64,000 nucleotides of DNA from the NCBI GenBank assembly GCA_024114885.1, contig CP099421.1:1364001-1428000 (forward strand), written 5' to 3'. Below the pieces are notes generated by a model. That model had not been told where the DNA came from. It saw only the letters and a program-made list of their open reading frames with translations, and made no database searches. Below, piece after piece: positions 22,833 through 32,713 of the stretch; the first letter of the stretch is position 1, and every line of letters begins with the position of its first letter. This DNA comes from Septoria linicola. Taxonomy: Eukaryota; Ascomycota; Dothideomycetes; Mycosphaerellales; Mycosphaerellaceae. Both the position numbers and the translations under genes were made by a program.

Positions 22833-24566
22833 GTGGGTTGCGATTGCGATGTCTTTCAGGTTTGCGCGAGTGTCCGTCTGTCAACGACTGAAATGGACGC
22901 GGCCAGTGGAACCAAATCCAGCGGGCAGTCCTCAGCACCAAGCACGTTATTCTTCGTCGAAGATGGTAACACGCCAGGCAAAGGAAGGAGCAAGCAGTCT
23001 CGAGCGCATGTTGCGCGCGTGAATCGCCAACGACAGAAGCTGAAATCAACTGATATTGCCGCCGCTACGGCCTCGCAGAGCACACACGTAGCTCTTACAG
23101 CGTCGTCTTCATCAGCACCATCCACTTGGACCACCCAGACCACATCTCGTCCTACACAGGCACAAGCTCGTAGTCAATCGGATCACCATGCGGTACAGGT
23201 GGCTGGAAGGAGAGATCGTCATTCCGCCGCTGCGTTGATGGAAGCTCGGCGTACACAGTCAGCACCAACCGTATCTCAAACGATACAACCGGTGTTTGGC
23301 GGTACCGAGATCACGTCTTTCTCCAAAGAACACTCTATGGAGGCCGCAGAAGTCGCTAAGTTCTGTTTCGAGCGAGTTCTGGATTCTTGGCTCAACCCGA
23401 ACTTTAAACCCGCATGGATAGCGGCATTCTTTCAGCATCCCATAGTGTACCATTGCCTAAGCTTCGCTACTGGTGTTATGCAAGACTTCACTTTGAGCAG
23501 ACCGATATCGTCACGGCGTCTCTGGCATAGAGGAATGACTATCAGTCTTGTGAATTCCGCTCTCGGGAATCTGAATGACATTGACATCGAGCCCGTTCTG
23601 CTGGCCATCACGAGCTTGTGGCGAATCAACACTGAGATTCTTGTCGAGCGGCGAGAAGTCTCAGTTTTGTTCCTTCCTCACGTACGCAACCTTAGCTGGG
23701 TCAGTGTGCTCGGAAAGCTAGGCGGCGACCCCCAGCATGGCCAAGCACTAGCTCAGCTTGTTCATCGCAAGGGAGGCCTCCACAACTTCACCACATTACC
23801 GAGCCTGCAGGAAAGTCTCGCCCTGGCAGACCTCATCGACTCGAGCTCGCGAGGCACCAGACCAAAGTTCCCAAGTCTCTGGCCAGCAGAACACTTTCTG
23901 CAAGCACTCAATCCGGCCCTGCAATTACTAGCTAACGATATCGAAGGACGGGTGTTTGCAAGTAATTCACTTCGACTTCCTGACAGCTGTCGAGAAGTGT
24001 ACCGCCGTCTAGCCGCCGTTGATAAGATGCTGGACGACTTTGCGCAGCGGACTGTCAGTCGCGCGGAGGACTTCTGGATTGGCGAGCTCAGCTCGGCCGT
24101 GCAGCATGACCTCCTATTGTTGGTCCCGTATACGCGGCTTGCTCGGACTGACCGGGAACAGACATCGCAAGCGACATACGAAACATGCCGCATGGCTGCT
24201 TCTCTGTACTCAAATGCTGTGGTGTTCCCAGTCTCGCCCAACGACCCATGGCTGCAGATGCACCTCAAGGAGCTTCGTGAATTGCTCGAGGTGTCAAGCG
24301 ATAGTCTCCACAATCAAGCGCCTTTTCCATTGCTCGTGTGGGCTACCTTTGTCGCGAGTATGGCCGCATTCTGGACTTCGCATCGCATGTTCTTCACGAA
24401 TTTTCTGCGAGACACCCTGCGACGATCTGGATGGACTTTGTGGGCTCAGGTTGAGCCGCTGCTGAAGGAGTTCCTATGGCGAGACACTGCATGTCAGCAT
24501 GGAGCGACCACTTTGTGGAAGTTCTTGAATGTAGAGCAGGACAGGACAGTTCCGATAGACTGCTAA
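22833..24566 (+). CDS. Fungal-specific transcription-factor-like protein without a zinc cluster
   Basis: An intronless protein of up to 577 residues; the better start is the ATG at 22893 (MDAASGTKS). The N-terminus carries FFVEDGNTPGK followed by the basic stretch SRAHVARVNRQRQK, a pattern seen in many fungal regulators of the DUF3468 type that lack the Zn2Cys6 cluster. The C-terminal 400 residues are helical with the usual landmarks of that domain: HSMEAAEVAKFCFERVL, YHCLSFATGV, VLLAITSLWRIN, HVRNLSWVSVLGKLGG and a Trp-rich end. In the family these are regulators or regulator-derived proteins of unknown target. No cluster genes sit next to it except the MFS exporter 2 kb upstream, which is a weak hint of a pair. 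Confidence 0.72.
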   Translation: MGCDCDVFQVCASVRLSTTEMDAASGTKSSGQSSAPSTLFFVEDGNTPGKGRSKQSRAHVARVNRQRQKLKSTDIAAATASQSTHVALTASSSSAPSTWTTQTTSRPTQAQARSQSDHHAVQVAGRRDRHSAAALMEARRTQSAPTVSQTIQPVFGGTEITSFSKEHSMEAAEVAKFCFERVLDSWLNPNFKPAWIAAFFQHPIVYHCLSFATGVMQDFTLSRPISSRRLWHRGMTISLVNSALGNLNDIDIEPVLLAITSLWRINTEILVERREVSVLFLPHVRNLSWVSVLGKLGGDPQHGQALAQLVHRKGGLHNFTTLPSLQESLALADLIDSSSRGTRPKFPSLWPAEHFLQALNPALQLLANDIEGRVFASNSLRLPDSCREVYRRLAAVDKMLDDFAQRTVSRAEDFWIGELSSAVQHDLLLLVPYTRLARTDREQTSQATYETCRMAASLYSNAVVFPVSPNDPWLQMHLKELRELLEVSSDSLHNQAPFPLLVWATFVASMAAFWTSHRMFFTNFLRDTLRRSGWTLWAQVEPLLKEFLWRDTACQHGATTLWKFLNVEQDRTVPIDC

Positions 24567-24787
24567 TCGAGCTTGTCGATAGTGTTCGGATGCGACGATG
24601 GTACCGCATTGCCTCATCGAACAAATCAAAGGCGCGGCTTGGGCAATGGTGCATGCATAAGCATATCGCAAGTCCTTTCGGCTTCGTCAGCGGAAGAGTA
24701 AGGCGAAGGATCTTGTCATTCTTGCTCCAGAGAGCATAGGTATCAATGGATCGCTGGACCAGACGCCGGACTCATACCGCAACTGCC

Positions 24788-25500
24788 TTACATGAACAAC
24801 ATCGACAACAATAACGCTACCATCACAACACTTCCAAGATTCGCAGAACCACTCATCACCGATCCCACACTCTGCCCTTCCGCGTCCATCGTCCCATTCA
24901 CAGTCGATGATGAATTCATGGTTCCATTTCGACCAAGATCATCGAACAAACACCTCATTCTCTCCGGCCCATCCTCAAAGTCCTCATCACCGTCCACGCC
25001 GGTGAACATGCAATCAAACATCATCTGAATTCGCATAGACTTGTTGCTCCCAATTCCGAAGGCCTCGTCGTCTAGCTCACACCAAGGATAGCATGACGCA
25101 ACGTTCAAACTTCTGTATCGCTTCCATTGGACCCGTAATTTTGGCAGCAGGACTGGAAGCGTGGTTGGCTGGGAGTAGTCTATCAATACTTGTGTTGATC
25201 TACTGGCAGGGCCATACATACTTCTCACTTATAATGCAGAAGCTGGAGCTTGTGGAAGGGTCACTCAGTTGGCTCGCTGGACAGGCAGCAAAGTCGTCGC
25301 GGTAACGTTCATCGCTGAAGTGGTGGAAGTTGAAGTCGACATATTTCGTGGGAACAATCTGAGCATTCGCACGCTGCAGAGTTATTGCAATAATGCGAGG
25401 GTCGGGACGAGATGCAGGCGTGCAGAATCCGTGGAAGAACTTTAGCCGTTCGCATGCAATCACGCTCCTTGCTACGCATGACGCTGTTCGCTCTACCTCA
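24788..25500 (-). CDS. Probable secreted, GPI-anchored protein; exon structure unresolved
   Basis: The 3' exon (from about 25170 down to 24788) encodes Cys-containing sequence (CYPWCELDDEAFGIG), two NGT/NSS glycosylation sequons, a Ser/Gly stretch and a C-terminal hydrophobic tail (LGSVVMVALLLSMLFM) typical of a GPI-attachment signal. An upstream exon around 25190-25400 reads VPTKYVDFNFHHFSDERYRDD and then AACPASQL; a donor GTGAGA near 25230 with acceptor CTTCCAG near 25155 joins them in phase. The signal peptide exon and true start were not found, so the upper limit is approximate. Related in style to the GPI-type gene at the right edge of the window. Function unknown. Confidence 0.4.
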
Positions 25501-26196
25501 AATATTAGCATCATGCAGCCGGCTTGGTAGCTTGATATGATCTTGGCATTCTCGGCTTGGCTGTTGATCTTGACCATGATAAGCATGGCATTGTATATGT
25601 CCGCGGAGCGTTCAACCTTCAGTTTGCAATGGCGCAAGCATGAACCTGAGAGGTGGGTAGATTGTGTGAACCAAAATGCGGTACAAGTCGGTGGAGGAGA
25701 AGTTTCAATTGATCGTAATGCACTGATCAGTTGATCTGTTCCTAGCCGCGATCTACTGCGTCCTTGCACTGTACTTATTGCATCGTTGATGTTGTGCATC
25801 ACAATACACGACAGTCAATGTTGCGCTTGCGGGCTGTTCTTGAAGTCTACGGGAGCAAGCACTTCGAGCCGTTGCTCCTTCCAGTTCTCGGTTTTGCCCC
25901 TAGACTACTCATGTCGATTGATCGGCAGCACAACCAGATATCACATACAACAGCAAAAGGAAGAGGCATACACCGAGTGCTACAATCTGCACGTCATTGC
26001 CTCCAGCATCAATGTCATCATGCCAAAAAGCAAAAAGATAAGAAGGTCTGCAAACTTTGTATAGGAATAGCCGAAGGTGCTGAGAGAATGTTAGGACGTG
26101 GTAGACAGTGGTCTTGGAGCGTGTAGAGGTACTCACGGGCTCGCTAGAAAGCGGTTAGTAACAGCCTGTGTGGTTCAAGTGTGGTGATGTACTAAC
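25501..26196. other. Intergenic, no gene seen
   Basis: Frames here are short and mixed on both strands. It may include 5' exons of the GPI-type gene that I could not define. Confidence 0.4.
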
Positions 26197-26276
26197 AACC
26201 CACGACCTTGAGGTGATCTCGAAACGATTCTCATCGATCTAAGAGCCACACGCTCTACCGATTGAGCTACCCCGGC
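26197..26276 (-). pseudogene. Truncated tRNA-Lys(CTT) relic with an intron
   Basis: Reading down from 26276 the sequence gives a canonical 5' half: acceptor strand GCCGGGG, D arm TAGCTCAATCGGTAGAGC, anticodon stem TGTGG and loop CTCTTA with anticodon CTT. A 25-nt insert follows at the normal tRNA-intron position, then anticodon stem CCTCA (one T-T mismatch), the variable loop and GTGGGTT, the start of the T arm. After about 26197 similarity ends: there is no T-loop GTTCGA, no returning T stem and no acceptor strand CCCCGGC. So the last 25-30 nt are missing and the gene cannot fold fully. Confidence 0.7.
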
Positions 26277-27255
26277 AATTGGGGTGATTTATGCTGATTG
26301 CAAAAATTCGGATAGAATATGATGTGCTGTTTTTTGCGCCAAGACTGCGAAATGTCTCCGGCCGACATCGGCTGACTGGAAACATGGCTTATGATGTGCG
26401 AAGGCCTCGTAGGAGCTACCTAAGCATATCATCACTCGCTCTTGCCTCAGAAGCGGCAAAGAATTGCACGATGATGGGGCAACAAGATCAGTACAGCATG
26501 CTATGGCGATCCTGCTACTTCGCTACGTACAAGTTATCGAGCTCGCGGGGCATAATCTTCCACTCATCACAGTTTGTGAATCTGTGCTCATTTGGCTACA
26601 TGATCTTGTGACATTTGACACCCGCGCTAAGCGCAACAGATTGTTCAAGTGGCTCCAAGATCGACTCTCTTGGCCGCCATGCTAGAGGTAAGCCGAATGT
26701 GCTGGTTTGGTGTTGACGGCAAGACTCTAGTTGGGGTATACGAGCACTTGCTCGAGAGGAGCTGTGGACAGTGAAGCCGTCGCGCCTGACTATGCTTGAG
26801 GCAATACTTTGAAGCCAAAGCGCTCGATACCAAAAGCTTGCCATGCTTTCCCGCTAGCTGAACAACGATCGGAGAGGCCAGGTCACATTCGGAGTGCCCC
26901 TTACTGTCGATGAAAATCCTCGACAAAGATCCTGTCCACGTTACTGACGAAGACGTTGAATCTGATGGGCAATATAGCTGAGAGAACGGATCGTAGGCCG
27001 CCTGTATCGTTCTAGGAGCTCATAGTATAACCTCTTGCGAGCGAACAGTTCTGCTGGTTCCACTTACTTCATGCATTTCTGTCGGCGTAGCTTGGTACAC
27101 GTTCGCAGATGTTCGCGAATGAATTCTTTCGCTTGAGCTGAGTACGGCCCGATCCTCTCGAGCTGGGGGGCAGTCACCGTATGTCATGCATCGGCGCGAC
27201 GTTTCGGTCGAGAAAGGCTATTGCCAAGCACATGAAGTGGCGAAGCTCCAGCTCC
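26277..27255. other. Intergenic, about 1 kb
   Basis: No convincing exon. Short frames on both strands lack motifs. It ends at the 3' end of the membrane-protein gene. Confidence 0.45.
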
Positions 27256-29034
27256 TCATGCGCGCGGCTCATCACAGGAGCCTTGCAACAAGACACAAGC
27301 ATGTTCGTAGGCAGACCCGTAGAACTCTACGACCGAAAGGAGAGCAAGCCGCGCCGACACTGAGTCTATCCAGTAGTCGCCTGGCCGCATCTGCTGTTCC
27401 GACCTCCGTCGTGCGCCAGCAATACTTCCACGACCACTCTCCCCTTCCATAGTCGCATGCTCGAGATCTGGACCGTCGCCAAGGGACTTCATCTGAACTT
27501 CATTCCATTCCCTCTGCAACCCTTCTCGCGACGTAACGGACGACCTTCTCTCACGATTATAGTACCGCCCAAGCTTGCTCCAAGGCGACAAGGTCAATAC
27601 GATCAGCGGCGCCACGGAGACCCATGCAACCGCTGCGAATCCCATGTATACCCAACTGCCGGCTGTTGTGTAGCCAATGGTGAGATAGTCGGCGTAGAGT
27701 ACGACTCCGGCCGTCGCAGCAACAGCAGCTTGGATGGTCCATATCAGAGTGTGGAATAGTTTTGATCGATACAGGAACGCCTTGAGCTGGATCCTCTGAG
27801 GTGCTTGAGATGTTCGTGGTGGAGTCTTGTAACTCGCCATGTACTGCAGCAGGGGCTTCTCGGAAATCCCCACAATCTCACTGTCCCGATACGTGTCCAG
27901 GCAGTAGCTGTAAGGGTCGGAATACATGGGCTCGTCGTCGGGCTTCTTCAGCCACATGTGCTCTGTGACCGCGCCAAGAGGCTGTACAAGCAGGATCAGT
28001 GGTATAAGTTGGCCAAATCCAAGTTTGCTTTCCTGCTGTGCAAGCCGGGGATTGATATCACGCATCAGCTGCCGAGGGATCAGAATCTGCATGATTCCGA
28101 ATATGAGTCCAAGTACGCTGACCCAAAGTGCCGCGGAGAATGAGGCCAGAGTCTCTAGTACTGCAACAATCGGGAGATATACTGCGAGACCGATTCGGAA
28201 AGCGTACAATCGCCTCCTACCACCAAGCTTCTCGTAACTTCTCGCAATTACAGTGAGCATGGCTTCCAGCGTACAATCGACCGGATTTCGAAAGAAGTTG
28301 GCAAAGGTTCTTCGCACAGGCATGAAGATCCCATCCATCTTCCACAGATAACTGACGAACAGCACCAGGAAAGACAGCACAGAATCTGGATTGACTCCAT
28401 CACCATACGTCGTCCCCCAAAAACACAACGCCGGAACACCAAACGCTGAAAGTGGCGGATCCGGTCCTTCATCCGGATTCCCGGCTGCTGCATAGACATT
28501 CACCACTGCCCAATCGTTACTAACAGTCGGGACCAGTGCTATCAACAACAACACCAGCAACGCCAACATCCCCACAACCCCCAAGCTAGCAGGCCACGAT
28601 GATAGTACAACCAAGGCCGCAGCACTGTCAACGCGGACAAATGCACCGAACTCGACATCCAAGCCAGATACACCACAATCTGGAATTGATACACGCTCAC
28701 AGTCCCATTCCGCAACCCATTGAACCCCGCTCCGAGAATCGCAATGCCAGTGAAGATTTGCTGATCGCTGAGGGTGAGGATGGCTTTTCGAAGTGCAGCG
28801 TGAACGCGCGTGTATCGGGAAGCTCGTGAGGGTATTCGAAGGACGAATTTGTCGACGGGGCGGAGGAGGCCATCGGCTACCCAGGCCGGTGAAGTAGGCG
28901 ACCAGGACGGCGAAAAGTGTGAGACAGGCGGAGAGGATGAAGGCGATGAGGATTCCTGTCCCCGCAATGTCGGCGTCTGCGCTGGTCTCGACGCCTTCGA
29001 GGATTTGCTGGAGGCAGTTTGGAGGGCGCTTCAT
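27256..29034 (-). CDS. Fungal multi-pass membrane protein with a frame-shifted middle
   Basis: A 592-codon frame with about six hydrophobic segments (TGILIAFILSACLTLFAVLV, LLVLLLIALVPTV, IVAVLETLASFSAALWVSVL, LIPLILLVQPLGA, TIQAAVAATAGVVLYA). Residues about 52-152 of this frame are Pro/Arg/Cys-rich and unlike a membrane protein. The +1 frame over the same bases reads SDQQIFTGIAILGAGFNG and QIVVYLAWMSSSVHLSALTV, which matches the usual central part of this fungal family. So two compensating indels, near 28880-28882 and 28578-28582, both in G runs on the coding strand, appear to bound a shifted 300-bp segment. The family function is unknown. No intron can explain the switch. Either assembly errors or true lesions. 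Confidence 0.7.
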   Translation of the reverse strand: MKRPPNCLQQILEGVETSADADIAGTGILIAFILSACLTLFAVLVAYFTGLGSRWPPPPRRQIRPSNTLTSFPIHARSRCTSKSHPHPQRSANLHWHCDSRSGVQWVAEWDCERVSIPDCGVSGLDVEFGAFVRVDSAAALVVLSSWPASLGVVGMLALLVLLLIALVPTVSNDWAVVNVYAAAGNPDEGPDPPLSAFGVPALCFWGTTYGDGVNPDSVLSFLVLFVSYLWKMDGIFMPVRRTFANFFRNPVDCTLEAMLTVIARSYEKLGGRRRLYAFRIGLAVYLPIVAVLETLASFSAALWVSVLGLIFGIMQILIPRQLMRDINPRLAQQESKLGFGQLIPLILLVQPLGAVTEHMWLKKPDDEPMYSDPYSYCLDTYRDSEIVGISEKPLLQYMASYKTPPRTSQAPQRIQLKAFLYRSKLFHTLIWTIQAAVAATAGVVLYADYLTIGYTTAGSWVYMGFAAVAWVSVAPLIVLTLSPWSKLGRYYNRERRSSVTSREGLQREWNEVQMKSLGDGPDLEHATMEGESGRGSIAGARRRSEQQMRPGDYWIDSVSARLALLSVVEFYGSAYEHACVLLQGSCDEPRA

Positions 29035-29444
29035 GGTTTGTGGTTCTTCGTGTTCGGACTGTTGGTCTTCACTTGGCTGAGATGGCTGATACCGTTCAAG
29101 GCGATGATGAAAGTGTCTGTGGCTTCCGGATCACCATCTTGATGGATGACACTACACCTCTAGCAACAAATGAAGGTGGAATGGGACGACGAGAAAAGAA
29201 CTGAGGGTGGCGTCGATTGAGGTTGACAGTGTTTGCGCCAAGCGTGGCCGCTGTTGAGTTCGTCCAGCGGCTGAAACCAAGATTCAAGGGAAGCGAGAGT
29301 CAGCAGCGGCCCAGCATCATGTCAAGGTGGGAAAGCTACAGCGAGGTTGCGGAGTGGAGCCGATGCAAGCCCGCTGAGGAAACGGACAAAACCGAATATA
29401 CAAATTTTGAGATGATCTACAGCTATTCTAACACAAAGCTACTC

Positions 29445-32090
29445 CTATTTCAGTTCTGTCAATTCGTCGTCCAACATTGCCTTGAAGCTGAAAGGCTCAA
29501 ATGCTATGCCTTCACCGATGAAGTGTTTGCTCATTGCTTCGACCCAGTGCAAACGAAGCGAGTGCAACATGGCACTGGTGCCCTCCATTACGACCAGAAC
29601 GGCAATAGTGAGCGCGAACCAGAAGACAAAGGCGACAAAGATGACGATGACACCGGTAGCGCCGGTGAAGCTGAAGGCGTTCTTCATCGTCATTGACCAG
29701 AGCACAATGGACAGCTGCTGATGTGCCAAAGACAGAGCCCAGAGGCGCAGGTATGAAGCCGTGTGCGACACGCAGTTCAAGCAGAATTCAATAGTGTGGA
29801 TGACCTGGTGAATCATGACCTCACTGAACTCGAACTCTTCGTGATCCTCGCCATGGCCGATGTCTTGAGTGATCACAGCGCCGTCAAGGTCGCTCTCAGC
29901 AAAGCTTGGACGGCCAGCATCTCCGTTTGCATGGCCAGCGTCGTCATCGTCATCCAGAGCGCTGACAGCAGTAGTCTCGCCAATGCCACGGTATCCTTGG
30001 GCACGGGCCTTGTTGTGCTCGTATCGAAGGTAGAATGGCTTCAAAAACAGCATGATGGGCACCATGGCCACTGCGAGGAGGACCAGAACGACTTGGACAC
30101 CACCTTGACCAGCGTATAACGGCTCCTCAACAGTACCGGGTGACAAGAACATGTAAATCAGCATGTTCAGCAAGTTTGGTGGTTGCTGGTTGATGGCATA
30201 CCAGTCTGTGGCCCACTTCCAAACAATGGTGAGGACGAGGTAGCCAAAGATGCCTTGGAAGAAGATCATGCCGGGGATGAAGTTACCCCAGATGTCGATA
30301 GGAGTCCTGAAGTGGCGTGCGTTGATGTATGAAAGACAGAGCGAGTAGGTCATGTGAGCCCAGCCCATGATGATGGAAAGCTTCATCTTGTAGCTGTTGC
30401 TAAAGAGAAGATCGTTCTCGGTGTCGTGCCATCTCCAGTCCAGGCCGAATGGGTAGGTGTAGCCTTCGACACGGTGCGCCTTGACCAACCCTCCCTTTGT
30501 CGAGTTGTAGTTGTCCGGGAAGTCCCACTCCCACATACTTTTGAAAATCGGAATTTCCTTGGAGAAAGCATCACAGTAGATGAGGCCGGTGTACATAGAA
30601 AATATGCCCATCATCAGCATGATGTAACGTCCATAGAAAGCCATGCCGAACAGCTCGTCTTGTTTGCCGCGCTGAAGTGGCTTCTCGAAGTAGATCATAG
30701 CAGCAGCGGCCATGGCCATGATGGCTCCGTGACCGAAATCTCCGAACATGACAGCGAACAGGAAAGGGAAAGTGACGATTGTGGGGAGACCTGGGTTCAC
30801 TTCGGTGTACTTGGCAGTGCCGTACGCATCAATGATGGTCTGGAAACCGAGCGTGAACTTGTTGGTCTTGTTGTAGGTTGGCGGTGTCTTAGATGTCTTG
30901 ATCTGGTTGACGATCGTGGGCACAGCGAGTCCCGCACGATCGTTGACGTCTTGTAGGGTGGACTTGATGAGGCCCAGGTTTGAGGTCGGCGCCCATGCCT
31001 CGGCGACCAGCGTCTTGCGTGCAGGGTCGTAGGAGAAGGTATTCAAGGTCTGGTAGACACTCTTTTCCTTCTTGATGACAATCATCCAGGCTGCCAATGA
31101 GCGGCCAATCTGTGTCAGCTCAGCGTCCAGCGTGCGCTTGGTGTTGCCCAGAACGTTGCCCAAATCTTGGAGACGGCTGTTGACCTCGTGAATCTGGTCA
31201 CGGCGCAGCTCACTATTCTCGTCCACGTTGTAGATGTCCGCACCCAAGCTCTCCGAAATTTTCCTAATCTTTGCGATGATCTCCTTTCCGTGCGCGAAGA
31301 TGACGAAGACGTTCTTGTGCACCTCCTCGTTCTTTTCCGTGTCCAAGATGGCGTCTGGGATCTCCGACTGGTTCATGTAGAGATTGCCACGCAGCGTACG
31401 CCAGAGGATACGCTCAAATGCGGCCATGCGCTCACGTGGAATGACACCAGCCACGAATCCAATGTTCATGACGCTGAAACTCTGTTGGCCACGCTCCGCG
31501 GATCCATTCGCGTTCTCCACGTCGCGCAGCAGAGGAGCATCGTCCGAAGAGTCGATGGACCGGCGAATCTCCTCCGTCTGCCCACGAGCACGATCAAAGA
31601 AGCCGCCAGCCTCTCGCAGAACCCAGCGCCACTCGGTCAACTCAGTCTCACGCTTCTTCAGTGTCTCGTAGCTCTCGTTCAAGCTTTGAATGCGCTGCTC
31701 CAGACTTTGACTGCGATCGGCCAATTCATCAATCTCGGATGCAGAAGGGGCGGCAAAGGTGTTGCTGAACTCGTAGATGGAGCGCATCTCAATGCTGTTC
31801 TTCTCGATCTGCGAGCGGAAGTAGTGGAGCTGGCGTTCGACATTGTCCAGACGGCGAATCTCCTGGGTAAAAGTGCGTTGGAAGGCGGTCGTCTCGGGGT
31901 TGAGCTACATGTTGTCAGTCAAAGATCAAAGATGCTCCTTGTGTACTTGCAACGTGCATACATCGCGGAATTGCATCACACCCAGCTCTCCCAGGGCAGA
32001 AACCACCTCGCGGCCAATCTCGTTGGCCACATACAGCTGCGTCAGGGTCATCTCCTGCGAGCGGAACAGCGATTCCTTGTTGCCCGCCAT
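29445..32090 (-). CDS. vph1: V-type proton ATPase subunit a (Vph1/Stv1 family)
   Basis: Two exons, 32090-31962 and 31904-29445, giving 862 residues; the 57-nt intron has a GTATGC donor, CTGAC branch and TAG acceptor. The N-terminus FRSQEMTLTQLYVANEIG and the junction FRD|LNPETTAFQR are hallmarks of subunit a. The soluble N-terminal half carries coiled-coil segments; eight membrane segments follow from about residue 430. The segment LRLWALSLAHQQLSIVLW contains the Arg essential for proton transfer against the c-ring. The protein forms the V0 half-channel of the vacuolar or Golgi proton pump and helps acidify organelles. Length matches the family (840-860). The 5' end faces the monooxygenase gene across 623 bp. 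Confidence 0.96.
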
Positions 32091-32713
32091 CTTGACTGAT
32101 CCTCTCCGGGGGGCGACGGAAGAGGTGATGGTGATGGCGTGGTGTCGATGGGTATTGGACGTGTTGTGGTAGGGGAACGTCTCTCGCCTCGAGACAGCTT
32201 GTCGCCTCAAGGTGACGACTTGCTGAGAGTCCGTGCACAAGATGTGCCTGACTGCAGCCTGAGAACCACTTGCCTCCAGACAAGCTTCCTGCTTCGCACC
32301 CCACTCCACCACTCCTCCTCCTACGACTCGCATCATTTGACATTGTTATTCGGACCAAAGAACCACCGACTACGTACGGGACTACCTTATCAGCCCCTTC
32401 GAGAGCATAGATAGAGCCGGCTCCGCAGATCAGTGCTCGCACCGTAACCAAGTCGCACTCGTGTAGAGCAAGCAACTTAAGGTAGGGCATCTAGTCGCGT
32501 TGACACGACTCGCGAACGTGTTAGGAGGGCACAACGCACCACACCTAGCTGTGCCTCGGTAAGACTTGCTTCCAGCCGATGGACTACCATATAACAGACA
32601 GTCGTCTCGTGCCACAAGTCTCGATGGGCTCTTCCACGACTCTATTGTCTGCCACTAGGCACTGACGCTTCTGCCCAAGCTAGACTGTAGCCGACCACCT
32701 TCTACCATCTAAT
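32091..32713. promoter_or_regulatory. Shared divergent promoter region (V-ATPase a / monooxygenase)
   Basis: The two genes start on opposite strands 623 bp apart, so both promoters must lie here. I see no TATA box, no clear factor site and no extra gene. The call rests on geometry only. Confidence 0.5.

Noticed and set aside
22463..22891. A 142-codon frame just before the transcription-factor gene
   Set aside because: Irregular composition, no motif, and it overlaps the start of the better-supported frame.
18463..24566. A secondary-metabolite cluster around the MFS exporter and transcription factor
   Set aside because: No synthase, synthetase or tailoring enzyme lies between or beside them; the monooxygenase is 8 kb away across housekeeping genes.
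31167..32099. A 310-codon plus-strand frame opposite the V-ATPase gene
   Set aside because: It is the antisense shadow of a highly biased conserved gene; the V-ATPase frame carries all family motifs.
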